A program made the position numbers and the translations under genes. Below are positions 28,822 to 37,032 of a DNA stretch of 64,000 nt, piece by piece (the first letter of the stretch is position 1; every line of letters starts with the position of its first letter). The DNA comes from Halorussus amylolyticus. GTDB taxonomy: Archaea; Halobacteriota; Halobacteria; Halobacteriales; Haladaptataceae. A model generated the notes under the pieces. That model worked only from the letters and a program-made list of their open reading frames with translations, had not been told where the DNA came from and made no database searches. The stretch is taken from the NCBI RefSeq assembly GCF_004143485.2, contig NZ_RXOB02000046.1, positions 1-64,000 on the forward strand, in the 5' to 3' direction.

Positions 28822-29822
28822 AATCGGACTTCGAACCGTGCGCCACCGTCGGTCCCCTCGGTCGCGGCGACCCGCCACCCGTGGGCGCGGACGACCTTCT
28901 CGACGATAAGGAGTCCGAGTCCGGTGTTTCCGGACTCGGTGGAGTAGCCCTCGTCGAACACCCGGTCGCGCTCGTCGTCGGGGATACCGGGACCGTCGTC
29001 CTCGCCGTCCCACCGGCGGCGGCGCGCGCTGGGCGACTCGTCGCCGCGCGCGCCGACCGTGACCGTCTCACCGCCGTGCTCCACTGCGTTCCGAAAGAGG
29101 TTCTCGAAGACGTGACCGAGCAGGTCGGGGTCGGCGTCGAACGTCGCGGAGTCGGCGACCGTGAGACGGGTGTCCGGCGTCTCGACGTGGTCCCACGCCC
29201 GCTCGGCGCGCGTCGCCAAATCCACCGGCCGGGTTTCGTTCGCCTCGTCGTGGCGAGCGAGGACGAGCGCGTCGGACACGATGGTCTCCATCCGTTCGAG
29301 CGACTCCACGACGGCGTCGGCGGCGTCGGAATCGACCATCTCGGCGTGACCGAGCGCGACCGTCAGCGGATTCCGAAGGTCGTGACCGAGGACGCTCGCG
29401 ACGGTTTCGAGTCGCTCGTTCTGCTCTCGGAGTCCCAACTCGGCCTGCTTGCGCTCGGTGATATCGAGGTGCATGACCAGCACGTACTCCTCGCCCGCGT
29501 GGCGAAAGCACTTGGCGCGCATCGTGAACCACCGCTCCTCGTCGGGCGCGTGACACGGGTACTCCACGGTCGCTACCTCGGAGTCGCCGTCGAACAGCGA
29601 CCGGATGGCGGCCACCACGCGAATCGCGCCGTCGTCGCCGCTCCGCTCGCAGGCATCGAAGTAGTTCTCCCCGACGTAATCGCGGTCGCCGCCACCGTTC
29701 GACACCGAAAACTCCCGCCACGCACGATTCGTGAACACGATGCGTCCGGTCGGGTCGAGCATCGCGACCTGACTCGGAAGCGCGTCGAATCCGGCCACAT
29801 CGACCCGGTTAGAGAGGCTCAC
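28818..29822 (-). CDS. PAS sensor histidine kinase
   Basis: A 334-residue soluble kinase: PAS domain (about 10-125, ending HLDITERKQAELGLREQ), HisKA with VLGHDLRNPLTVALGHAEM, then an HATPase domain with NLFRNAVEHGG, DDGPGIPDDERDRVFDEGYS and GNTGLGLLIVEKV. Residues about 256-267 (GARGDESPSARR) replace the short strand turn expected here and are encoded by a palindrome. No response regulator is adjacent. Soluble location suggests an intracellular cue. Confidence 0.92.
   Translation of the reverse strand: MSLSNRVDVAGFDALPSQVAMLDPTGRIVFTNRAWREFSVSNGGGDRDYVGENYFDACERSGDDGAIRVVAAIRSLFDGDSEVATVEYPCHAPDEERWFTMRAKCFRHAGEEYVLVMHLDITERKQAELGLREQNERLETVASVLGHDLRNPLTVALGHAEMVDSDAADAVVESLERMETIVSDALVLARHDEANETRPVDLATRAERAWDHVETPDTRLTVADSATFDADPDLLGHVFENLFRNAVEHGGETVTVGARGDESPSARRRRWDGEDDGPGIPDDERDRVFDEGYSTESGNTGLGLLIVEKVVRAHGWRVAATEGTDGGARFEVRF
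29021..29054. repeat. In-frame palindrome in PAS kinase gene
   Basis: Outer arms GGCGCGCGC (29021-29029) and GCGCGCGCC (29046-29054) enclose an inner pair GGCGA/TCGCC. The segment lies in the HATPase domain between the N-box and the DDGPGIP box, close to the position of the palindromic insert in the LOV kinase. Confidence 0.75.
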
Positions 29823-29878
29823 AGAATGTATAGGGTCCGAAGCCCCTTATATGGTCGCGGAATTATCACGGATAGTAT

Positions 29879-30982
29879 TTACCGAACTCGACGGTACACG
29901 TCGGCGAGTCGCTCGACCGCGCGCTCGACGCTCACCTCGTCGCGCCGCGCGAGACACGCCTCGCGCAGTTCGTCGCGCTCGGCGAGCGTCCTGCGAATCG
30001 CCGCCCGAAAGTCGTCGATGTCGCCGCTCTCGTAGTGGTAGCCCGTCTCGCCGTCGTCGATGGTGTTCGCGAGCGCGCCCGCGTTCGCGCCCACGACCGG
30101 GGTCCCGCAGGCGTTGGCCTCCAGCGCGACCAGTCCCTGCGTTTCGACCGGACTCGGGAACGCGAAGGTGTCGAGCGCCGAGTAGAACGCCGGCATCTCG
30201 TCGCGGTCGAGAAACCCGAGGAAGTGGGCGTCCGCGCCGAGCGACTCGGCCTGGCGTTCGAGGTCGGCGCGAGCGGGGCCGTCGCCGCCGAAGACGAGGG
30301 TCACGTCCATCCCCGCGGCGGCCGCGACCAACTCCGAGAGTCGCTTCTCGTAGCCGTGTCGCCCCGTGTAGCCAATCAGCGGGCGGCCGGTGTCGAGCCC
30401 GCGACTCGCGCGGAAGTCGTCGGCTTCGACCGGGCGAAACCGCTCGACATCGACGCCGTTGGGGACGATTTCGACGGGAGTATCCACGCCGACTTCGTCG
30501 CGGACGTGGTCGCGAGTCGCCGCGCTCGGTGCGAGGACCGCGTCGGCGTGTTCGAGGAACCACCGCTCGTACGATTCGCAGACTCGTCCGAGCGCGCTCG
30601 CCACCGCGTCGGTCGGCGAGACGTAGTTGGCGTACTCGCTCGTGGGCGTGTGATACGAGGCCACGAGCGGAAGGTCGCGGTTTCTCGCGAGTCGGAGTCC
30701 GCCGAGACCGATGGCGAACGGCGTGTGGGTGTGGACCAGTTCGGCGTCTCGGACGTCGCTCGGGATTCGAGGGGTGCCGAGCCGAAAACCGTCGTAGAAC
30801 GGGAACGGGAGGCTTTTGACGGGGTGTTCGGTCTCCGCGGGGGTGTGACCGTTGGCGTCGGGGTACACCACGTCCATCCGACCGCCGTCCCGGACCCACC
30901 GGTCGCGCCACGACTCGACGGTGTAGGTCACGCCGTTGACGGTTGGGAGATACGTGTCGGTGAACGCGGCGACCCGTTGCAT
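29879..30982 (-). CDS. Glycosyltransferase family 4
   Basis: A 367-residue GT-B enzyme. The N-terminal acceptor domain begins VAAFTDTYLPTVNGVTYTVESW; the C-terminal donor domain has IPNGVDVERFRP-like IVPNGVDVERFRPV, GYTGRHGYEKRL, LVFGGDGPARADLE and the nucleotide-sugar motif FPSPVETQGLVALEANACGTPVVG. Likely transfers a sugar from a nucleotide donor to a lipid or glycan. The length is normal. The neighbouring gene on the same strand is another GT4, so both may act on one glycan or glycolipid. Confidence 0.92.
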   Translation of the reverse strand: MQRVAAFTDTYLPTVNGVTYTVESWRDRWVRDGGRMDVVYPDANGHTPAETEHPVKSLPFPFYDGFRLGTPRIPSDVRDAELVHTHTPFAIGLGGLRLARNRDLPLVASYHTPTSEYANYVSPTDAVASALGRVCESYERWFLEHADAVLAPSAATRDHVRDEVGVDTPVEIVPNGVDVERFRPVEADDFRASRGLDTGRPLIGYTGRHGYEKRLSELVAAAAGMDVTLVFGGDGPARADLERQAESLGADAHFLGFLDRDEMPAFYSALDTFAFPSPVETQGLVALEANACGTPVVGANAGALANTIDDGETGYHYESGDIDDFRAAIRRTLAERDELREACLARRDEVSVERAVERLADVYRRVR

Positions 30983-31015
30983 CGTTCGCCTCTTTGAGAA
31001 GCGATACTTAAGACC

Positions 31016-32017
31016 TTATGAACTCGTCGCGACGCGACGGTACATCGCTTCGAGGTCGTCGCCCACGCTTTCGAGCGTGAACTCTCGGCTCTTCTCCTCG
31101 GCGTTGGCTCCGAGTCGGTCCCGGCGGTCGGGGTCTCTCATCGCGTCGAGTTCGTCCTCGAAACCGCCGGTCGCCTTGAGACATTGCTCGCCGTCTTCGA
31201 GCCAATCGTAGGTCGGGATGTCGCGGATGACGAGCGGTTTCCCACACCCCATCGCTTCGAGGAGCGCGATGCCCTCGTTCTCGTTCTTGCTCGGCCAGAA
31301 GAACACGTCGCCCGCGGCGAACCCGCCCCGGATGTCCTCGACGAATCCCGTGAACTGGCAGTTGTCGGGCGCGCTCTCGACCAGTCGCTTGGTGTCGCGG
31401 CTCTTGAGGAGGCGGTCGAGTTCGCCGCCCGCGGGGTTCAGGTAGCCGAACCACACGAAGTCGAGGTCCGGCATCCGGCGGGCGGTCTCGACGAAGGATT
31501 CGAGGCCCTTGCGCTTGATGACGTGGCCGACGTTGAACACCACGGGCGGGTCGAGGTCGTACCGGTCGAGGTACTCCTCGCGGAGGTCCTCGAACCCCGC
31601 GAGTTTGTCGGGGTCGAAGCCGTTGCTGATGACGGTCTTGGGGGCGTCGGCGTACTCCTCGACCACCGCGCGGTTGTGTTCGGACGGACAGACCAGATGG
31701 TCGGCCAGCGAGTACGCGTACTCAAGATACGGTCGCATCGGCTTCGCCAGAAGATTCGAGAACGCGAAACTCTCGCGGAAGTCCTCGGCGGTCTGGTGGG
31801 CGTGAACCACGACGGGAACCCCGCGATTTCGGGCCTTTCGCGCCCAGTAAACCGACTTCGGTCCCATGTTGTTGAGGTGGAGCAGGTCGGCGTCGAGGGT
31901 CGGTTCGGTGGTGTACTCGATACCCCGCCGGTCCATGATTTTCCGTTGGTTCTTCACCGACTGGTGATGGCCGCCGGTGATGTACTCCTCCCACTCGAAG
32001 TAGTGGCTGACCTTCAT
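31016..32017 (-). CDS. Glycosyltransferase family 4
   Basis: A 333-residue GT-B enzyme, shorter than its neighbour. It starts MKVSHYFEWEEYITGGHHQSVKNQRKIM, with HLNNMGPKSVYWARKARNRGVPVVVHAH, ISNGFDPDKLAGF, NVGHVIKRKGLESFVE and FFWPSKNENEGIALLEAMGCGKPLVIRD. This pattern is common in archaeal lipid or S-layer glycan biosynthesis genes. The start ATG 32017 is chosen because the upstream frame has no similarity. A 33-bp gap separates it from the next GT4 gene on the same strand, so an operon of two is likely. Confidence 0.92.
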   Translation of the reverse strand: MKVSHYFEWEEYITGGHHQSVKNQRKIMDRRGIEYTTEPTLDADLLHLNNMGPKSVYWARKARNRGVPVVVHAHQTAEDFRESFAFSNLLAKPMRPYLEYAYSLADHLVCPSEHNRAVVEEYADAPKTVISNGFDPDKLAGFEDLREEYLDRYDLDPPVVFNVGHVIKRKGLESFVETARRMPDLDFVWFGYLNPAGGELDRLLKSRDTKRLVESAPDNCQFTGFVEDIRGGFAAGDVFFWPSKNENEGIALLEAMGCGKPLVIRDIPTYDWLEDGEQCLKATGGFEDELDAMRDPDRRDRLGANAEEKSREFTLESVGDDLEAMYRRVATSS

Positions 32018-32255
32018 CGTCGTCCGAAATCCAAGGATTCGGGATGTTCGAGCGCGCTCACGCTCGGAACGGACTGCCGGCCCGGCCAAAATCCTACCGA
32101 AACGCGGTCGGAGACAAATTGGAAATTCGTCAATTCCATCCGACAGAAACCAAAAGCTATTTTATGCATTCGCCGAATGCCCCCGATGGGGCAGTTCAGG
32201 ACGCATTCTATCCTTGTCCTGTCTCGCCCCGGAAACCCCCACCCCCCATTCCCAC

Positions 32256-32531
32256 ATGCCCATAGCCGAAGAACGCATCGAGCGACTCGCGGCGCTCGCC
32301 CGCGACGCCGCCGCGGAGTGTCGCGACGACCGCGCCCGCGAGTACGTCCGCCTCGCTCGACGCCTCGCCGAGCGAAATCGGCTCTCACTCCCCCGCGATT
32401 TCAAGCGATTCACCTGCGACGACTGCGACAGCTACCTCCGCCCCGGGAAGAACGCACGCGTCCGGCTTCAGGACGGCCACGTCGTCGTCACCTGCGACTG
32501 CGGCGCGCAGGCACGGTACCCCTACGAGTGA
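32256..32531 (+). CDS. rnp4: Ribonuclease P protein component 4
   Basis: A 91-residue Rpp21-type RNase P subunit that helps the RNA enzyme mature tRNA 5' ends. N-terminal helices (EERIERLAALARDAAAECRDDRAREYVRLARRLAERNR) precede a zinc ribbon with CDDC (about residue 54) and CDCG (about residue 81). It is followed after a palindrome by a YhbY RNA-binding protein and MscS, the usual haloarchaeal order. Start ATG 32256 agrees with the family; the upstream region is a promoter with CTATTTTATGC near 32157-32167. Confidence 0.93.
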   Translation: MPIAEERIERLAALARDAAAECRDDRAREYVRLARRLAERNRLSLPRDFKRFTCDDCDSYLRPGKNARVRLQDGHVVVTCDCGAQARYPYE

Positions 32532-32537
32532 GTGCCC

Positions 32538-32570
32538 GCGAGACGCGCTCCGACTCGGAGCGCGTCTCGC
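32538..32570. repeat. Perfect intergenic palindrome, 15-bp arms
   Basis: Arms 32538-32552 and 32556-32570 are fully complementary around ACT. It starts 6 bp after the rnp4 stop and ends 39 bp before the YhbY gene. Two short T-tracts (GCGTTTTAAG) follow, so a terminator/attenuator role between the two genes is possible. Confidence 0.9.
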
Positions 32571-32609
32571 TCCACGCGTTTTAAGACGCTTCGCTCCCCA
32601 CGAAACCGT

Positions 32610-32855
32610 ATGACAGACGAAGACCTCCGGAAACAGGCCCACGACCTCGACGTGACCGTCTGGGTCGGCAAGGGCGGCATCGGTTCCGTCACCGACGAAC
32701 TGAGCGACCAACTTCGCGACCGCGACCTCGTGAAGGTGAAGTTCCTCCGGGCCGCACGCGGCGGCACCACCACAGACGAACTCGCCGCCGACCTCGCCGA
32801 CGAGGTGAGCGCGGACCTCGTGGAAACTCGCGGCAACACCGCGGTGTACCACTGA
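32610..32855 (+). CDS. YhbY/CRM-domain RNA-binding protein
   Basis: An 81-residue CRM domain: RKQAHDLDVTVWVGKGGIGSVTDELSDQLRDRDLVKVKFLRAARGG, with the GKGG loop that contacts RNA. Bacterial YhbY binds pre-50S ribosomes. The stop overlaps the mscS start (TGATG at 32853-32857). A TATA-like GCGTTTTAAGACG lies about 30 nt upstream, so it may have its own promoter after the palindrome. Confidence 0.9.
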   Translation: MTDEDLRKQAHDLDVTVWVGKGGIGSVTDELSDQLRDRDLVKVKFLRAARGGTTTDELAADLADEVSADLVETRGNTAVYH

Positions 32856-33730
32856 TGGTCGAACCCCTCCCGTTCCTCGATTTCCTCGGCGACTACGCGA
32901 CAGGCGTGACTCAAGCCCTCTACTTCGTGGTCTCGTTCATCGTGGTCTATCTGGTCGGCCGAGCCACAGTCGTTCCCATCGCCGGTCGCTTCCTCGACCG
33001 ACGCGAACTCGACCAGCACGCCAAGAAGCCGCTCCTCAAACTGACAAAGTTCGGTGTCGTGTTCGTCGCGGTCGCGGTCGCGTTCGGCCTCGCGGACTAC
33101 GGTAACTTCCTCACCTCGCTGGCGACCATCGCGGCGGCCGCCACGCTCGCCATCGGCTTCGCGCTCCAGGACGTCATCGCCAACTTCGTCGCTGGCGTGT
33201 TCATCTACACCGACAAGCCGTTCAAAATCGGCGACTGGGTCGAGTGGGACGACGGCACCTACGGCGGTATCGTCGAGGACATCGGTCTCCGGGTCACGCG
33301 CGTGCGGACGTTCGACAACGAACTGCTCACGGTGCCGAACTCCCAGCTCACCGACGGCGTCATCAAGAACCCCGTCGAGGGCGAGAAGCTCCGACTCAAG
33401 TTCGACTTCGGCATCGGCTACGACGACGACATCGAGAAAGCGACCCAGATTATCGTGGAGGAAGCCGAGAACCACGCGGGAATTATGGACAATCCCGCGC
33501 CGTCGGTTCGGCTGACCGAACTCGGCGACTCGTCGGTCGGTCTCCAGTCGCGCATCTGGATTGCGAACCCCTCCAGAGCCGACTACGTCAAGACTCGCGG
33601 CGAGTACGTGACCGCGGTGAAAGAGCGCTTCGACGCCGAGGGAATCGACATCCCGTACCCGAACCGCACCCTCTCGGGCGGAATGGAGTTGACGAATATC
33701 GAGGCGGTTGCGGAACCGGCCAACGACTGA
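32855..33730 (+). CDS. mscS: MscS family mechanosensitive channel
   Basis: A 291-residue small-conductance mechanosensitive channel. Three membrane helices are visible (about 15-40, 60-85, 88-115); TM3 is Gly/Ala-rich (TIAAAATLAIGFALQDVIANFVAG), then the beta domain signature KPFKIGDWVEWDDGTYGGIVEDIGLRVTRVRTFDNELLTVPNSQL. It releases solutes on hypo-osmotic shock. The gene is 1 bp overlapped with the YhbY gene and ends 66 bp before element E2. Confidence 0.94.
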   Translation: MVEPLPFLDFLGDYATGVTQALYFVVSFIVVYLVGRATVVPIAGRFLDRRELDQHAKKPLLKLTKFGVVFVAVAVAFGLADYGNFLTSLATIAAAATLAIGFALQDVIANFVAGVFIYTDKPFKIGDWVEWDDGTYGGIVEDIGLRVTRVRTFDNELLTVPNSQLTDGVIKNPVEGEKLRLKFDFGIGYDDDIEKATQIIVEEAENHAGIMDNPAPSVRLTELGDSSVGLQSRIWIANPSRADYVKTRGEYVTAVKERFDAEGIDIPYPNRTLSGGMELTNIEAVAEPAND

Positions 33731-33796
33731 GAGGCGGCTACAGTTCTCGGTTTTCGTATCGCCCGGTGACGCTTTTCACCACGGACACCGCAATCC

Positions 33797-33978
33797 ACCG
33801 CGAGTGAGGAGCGTAGCGACGAGCGAGCGGACCAAGGAACCCTCGAACGAGGAGATGCGGCGGCAAAGCCGCCGCATCTCCGAGAGAGGGGGTGACGCAG
33901 CGTTTTTGATCAACCTTTTGCCAGCGAACGAGTCTGAAAGCCCCCGGCTTTCAGACTCGTGAGTGCAGGAAAAGGTTG
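33797..33978 (-). repeat. Dispersed element E2, copy 2, directly after SRP RNA
   Basis: Minus-strand copy. The outer stem pairs 33911-33919 (CAACCTTTT on plus) with 33970-33978 (AAAAGGTTG). The apical hairpin is exceptionally strong: CGAGTCTGAAAGCC with GGCTTTCAGACTCG around GGGG/CCCC-like centre. GTCACCCCCTC, a GCGGCGGC hairpin and GGTTCCTTGGTCCGCTCGCT are conserved with copies 1, 3 and 4. In its own orientation the element starts 12 nt after the 3' end of the SRP RNA. Confidence 0.88.
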
Positions 33979-33990
33979 TGCGTTATGAAT

Positions 33991-34302
33991 GGGTGGACGG
34001 CCGGATTGGCCCGGCGTTCCGCACCGGGGAATCCCGGTCGCGTCCTCCACCCCGCAACCCTCCGAGCGACAGGTGTCCAGTGGTCCGCTGCTCACTTCCG
34101 TGCCTGACGGATTGCCACCGGCAAACCTCGGTCGGAACGCTCCTGCGAGCGTCCGCCGAGGACCGCTGTCCCCGCAGGACGAGGCTTCGAAGTCGGCTTC
34201 CGGGGCCCGGCGCGGTCGGACCGGACGCCTCCGGGGTTCGGCCCCCGCTGAAGACCGTAGCGCGGGTGACGAGCAGGGCCTAACTGCCCGGCCTAGTCCA
34301 TC
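33991..34302 (-). ncRNA. ffs: Signal recognition particle 7S RNA
   Basis: On the minus strand about 312 nt read as an archaeal SRP RNA. The 5' part is TGGACTAGGCCGGGCAGTTA, and the helix-8 signature GTCAGGCACGGAAGTGAGCA is at 34085-34108; the terminal stem is closed by TGGAC near the 5' end with GTCCA near the 3' end. Haloarchaeal SRP RNAs are about 305-310 nt, in agreement. The ends are estimated to within a few nt. A TATA-like CCTTAAG about 24 bp upstream (34323-34329) is a reasonable promoter. The RNA scaffolds SRP19 and SRP54 for co-translational targeting. Confidence 0.93.
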
Positions 34303-34341
34303 TCGAAGTAAGGGACTTCCGACTTAAGGGCCTTTCGCTAA

Positions 34342-34875
34342 TCACGTGAGGGCGACGACAGTTGCGAGCGTCGCCACGAACGCCGAGAGACCGACGAGCG
34401 CGTCGGTCGCATCGGCGACGAGACGAGTCGAGCGCCCGGCGCGAACCAAGCCCGGCAGGGTCACGAGCAGGACCGCGATACCGGCTTTCGCCACGAGGAG
34501 TCCGCGGAAGCCGAACGCCGCGACCTCGGCCGGGAGAAGTGCGAGCGGCTCGACACCCGCCGCGACCGCCACGGCGATGAGGGCAGCGTCGGCCACCATG
34601 AGGGCGACGAGCGCGCCGAAGACGACTGGGGGGACGAACGAGAGCCACGACCGGCGCTCCTCGCGGACGACGTACTCGCGGTCTTCGTCCAGCAGAAATT
34701 CATCGTCCCGGAGCATCCACGGGCGGCCCGGCACGTCCGCGCCCGGAACGCTCGACGCGTCCGATTTCGGAACGTCTGGCGCGTCCAACCCCGGAACGTC
34801 GGGCGCACCGGACTCCGGAACGCCACCGTCTCGGGTCGGGCGCTCGGTCGCTTCGGCTGAGTCGGTTCTCTCCAC
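34342..34875 (-). CDS. Membrane protein with Pro-Asp repeat N terminus
   Basis: A 177-residue protein, not recognised. The first 50 residues are a degenerate repeat (APDVPGLDAPDVPKSDASSVPGADVPG), followed by a charged stretch (DDEFLLDEDREYVVREERRSW) and three or four hydrophobic helices. The promoter of the SRP RNA lies just beyond its 3' end (39 bp), so readthrough from this gene would pass into the RNA gene on the same strand. Confidence 0.7.
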   Translation of the reverse strand: MERTDSAEATERPTRDGGVPESGAPDVPGLDAPDVPKSDASSVPGADVPGRPWMLRDDEFLLDEDREYVVREERRSWLSFVPPVVFGALVALMVADAALIAVAVAAGVEPLALLPAEVAAFGFRGLLVAKAGIAVLLVTLPGLVRAGRSTRLVADATDALVGLSAFVATLATVVALT

Positions 34876-34947
34876 GAGTGAGTCGAACGCCGACCCGCGA
34901 AGGCTTCGTTATGGGCCGCCTGAACCCGGCGTAATCGCGGGCTGAAG

Positions 34948-35367
34948 CTACAGCACCTCGCGGGCGTACCACCCGGCGCTTCCCGCGAGCGCGAAGGCGG
35001 CCGCGACCAGCACCCAGCGGTGGTAGTCGAACGCCGCGTTTTCGGTGAGGCTCCCGACGATATCGCCGACCGCAATCGCCCACCACAGCGCGAGGAGCGC
35101 CACGAAGCCGCCGAGGACGACCGTCGCGCCCGCCGCGGTTTCGGGGTCGGTTCGACCGTTCCGCCCGGCCGCGAACACGATTATCGCGACCGACGCGAAC
35201 ACGCCGATAACGAGGTGGACCGGGACGAGCGTCGGGGCGTCGTAGTACACTCCCGCCTCCGTCGGCCTGATAAGGAAGAACGGCGCGACCACGGTCGCGA
35301 GGACCGCGAGCGACGCGAGGATGCCGACCGAGGGAGCGCGGGTGTCGGGGGGCTGTCTGTAGGACAT
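34948..35367 (-). CDS. Four-helix membrane protein
   Basis: A 139-residue polytopic protein of unknown function with four hydrophobic helices (GILASLAVLATVVAPFFLI, LVPVHLVIGVFASVAIIVFAA, GATVVLGGFVALLALWWAIAVGD, WVLVAAAFALAGSAGWYA). The ATG at 35367 (MSYRQPPDTRAPSVG) is favoured; it is divergent from the DUF5798-like gene 82 bp away. Confidence 0.75.
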   Translation of the reverse strand: MSYRQPPDTRAPSVGILASLAVLATVVAPFFLIRPTEAGVYYDAPTLVPVHLVIGVFASVAIIVFAAGRNGRTDPETAAGATVVLGGFVALLALWWAIAVGDIVGSLTENAAFDYHRWVLVAAAFALAGSAGWYAREVL

Positions 35368-35448
35368 ACCTCGAAATTTTCGGGGCGAGTCAAAAAGCGC
35401 GGCGGTCGAGTCGGAACTCTCACGTATCACGCGACACACACCACGAGT

Positions 35449-35772
35449 ATGGGATTCGGAAGTACGGCGAAGAAGGTCCAAAAGCTCGCCGACACCGCCG
35501 AGAAGCTGTACAGCAGGCTCAACGAACTCCGCGAGCAGGTCGCCGAGATGCGCCAGAAGCTGGATTCGACCAGCGAGCGCGTCGAGACGCTCGAACGCGA
35601 ATCGGCCGAACAGCGCGCGCTCATCGAGGCGCTCGCCGAGGAGCGCGGCATCGACGCAGACGAGGTGCTCGCCGGTGCCGACCTGCCCGAGACCGGGGAC
35701 GCGAGCGACGACGCGACGGCGGATGCAGGCGACGACGCCGCGACGACGGACGCCCCCGACGCTGACGCATAA
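35449..35772 (+). CDS. DUF5798-like coiled-coil protein
   Basis: A 107-residue protein starting MGFGSTAKKVQKLADTAEKLYSRLNELREQVAEM with heptad-like Leu spacing, then a Ser/Glu helix (DSTSERVETLERESAEQRALIEALAEERGID) and an acidic Asp/Ala tail of about 30 residues. It resembles the haloarchaeal DUF5798 family. Soluble, role unknown. It lies 36 bp before the cysteine synthase-like gene, possibly co-transcribed. Confidence 0.8.
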   Translation: MGFGSTAKKVQKLADTAEKLYSRLNELREQVAEMRQKLDSTSERVETLERESAEQRALIEALAEERGIDADEVLAGADLPETGDASDDATADAGDDAATTDAPDADA

Positions 35773-35808
35773 AAAGCGTTAACAGACCCCGCAACTTTTG
35801 CCTACGCA

Positions 35809-36789
35809 ATGACGACCCACCGAGAGCCCCTCGATTCCGTACTGGAGGCTGTGGGGGAGACGCCGCTGGTCTCCGTGCAGGCGGCACCCGAGTCGGTGCC
35901 GGTGTACGCCAAGCTCGAATCGTTCAACCCCGGCGCGAGCATCAAAGACCGCATCGGGAAGTACATGGTCGAGGCGATGCTCGACCGGGGGGACCTCGAA
36001 CCCGGCGGCACGGTCATCGAACCGACCGCCGGGAACACCGGCATCGGCTTCGCCATCGCGGCGGGCCAGTTGGACGTGAACGCGGTGTTCGTGGTCCCCG
36101 AGCGATTCAGCGTCGAGAAACAGCAGTTGATGGCGGCGCTCGGCGCGGAGGTCATCAACACGCCGACCGACGAGGGCATGGGCGGGGCCATCGACCGCGC
36201 CCACCAGCTCGCCGACGAGATGGACGGCGCGGTCGTTCCCCAGCAGTTTGCCAATCCCCTGAACGTCGAAGCTCACTACGAGACGACCGCGCCCGAGATT
36301 TTCGACGCCTTGGACGGCGAGGTCGGCGCGGTCGTCGCCGGATGCGGCACCGCGGGCACGCTGATGGGAATCGCGAAGTACGCGCTCGAAGCCGACCCCG
36401 AGACCCACGTCGCGGCGGTCGAACCCGACGGGTCGCTCTACTCGGCGACGAAGGGGGCCGACCCCGAGGAGGCCGCGTACAAAATCGAGGGCATCGGCAC
36501 CCACAACCCCGCGACCAACGAACTGTTCGACCCCGACCTCGTGGACGAGGTGTTACAGGTGCCCGACCGGCGCGCCCACGAGGAACTCCGGCGACTCGCC
36601 AGCGAGGAGGGCCACCTCGTCGCGTCGAGCGCTGGCGCGGCGAGCGCGGCCGCACGCCACGTGGCCGAGCGCATCCGCGACGGCGAAATCGACGCGCCCC
36701 ACGACTCGGTCGTCACTATCTTCCCCGATTCCAGCGAACGCTACCTCTCGAAGGGCATCTACCGGTCGTTCGAGGAGTGGGAGGGGTAG
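35809..36789 (+). CDS. PLP-dependent cysteine synthase/cystathionine beta-synthase family enzyme
   Basis: A 326-residue fold-type II PLP enzyme. The lysine that forms the Schiff base is in NPGASIKDRIG (about Lys46), the substrate loop PTAGNTGIG follows, then the phosphate loop GCGTAGTLMG and the C-terminal VTIFPDSSERYLSKGIY. It would convert an activated serine and sulfide (or homocysteine) to cysteine or cystathionine. The lack of a CBS regulatory domain favours O-acetylserine/O-phosphoserine sulfhydrylase. The exact acceptor cannot be told from sequence. Confidence 0.9.
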   Translation: MTTHREPLDSVLEAVGETPLVSVQAAPESVPVYAKLESFNPGASIKDRIGKYMVEAMLDRGDLEPGGTVIEPTAGNTGIGFAIAAGQLDVNAVFVVPERFSVEKQQLMAALGAEVINTPTDEGMGGAIDRAHQLADEMDGAVVPQQFANPLNVEAHYETTAPEIFDALDGEVGAVVAGCGTAGTLMGIAKYALEADPETHVAAVEPDGSLYSATKGADPEEAAYKIEGIGTHNPATNELFDPDLVDEVLQVPDRRAHEELRRLASEEGHLVASSAGAASAAARHVAERIRDGEIDAPHDSVVTIFPDSSERYLSKGIYRSFEEWEG

Positions 36790-36813
36790 CCGGACCGCGG
36801 GCGAACGGGTCGC

Positions 36814-36845
36814 CGAGCGAGAGCGGACGCGTCCGCTCTCGCTCG
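36814..36845. repeat. 32-bp perfect palindrome
   Basis: CGAGCGAGAGCGGACG (36814-36829) is followed directly by its reverse complement (36830-36845). It sits 25 bp after the cysteine synthase-like stop, in a gap of 243 bp before the BMP transporter operon, and could form a strong hairpin in either transcript. Confidence 0.92.
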
Positions 36846-36940
36846 GTCTCGGCGGCACGTCGTCCGACGGGAGCGCACCCCTCGACAGTCACGCACCGTC
36901 AGCAACAGCGTGTCGCTCTGTGTGACGACGCCACGACCCC

Positions 36941-37010
36941 GATTCTACGAATCTTCGATAGATTCTACGAGAAATAAAGAATACTGTTTGATGGGCGTAG
37001 TTTTTTAACA
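36941..37010 (+). promoter_or_regulatory. BMP operon promoter with 10-bp direct repeats
   Basis: GATTCTACGA occurs at 36941-36950 and again at 36961-36970, two helical turns apart, followed by an AT-rich stretch and a TATA-like TTTTTTAACA at 37001-37010. The TATA position predicts a transcript start near the ATG at 37033. The paired repeats are candidate operator half-sites for a dimeric or cooperative regulator. Confidence 0.5.
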
Positions 37011-37032
37011 TATGACGGATTACTAGGTGGGG

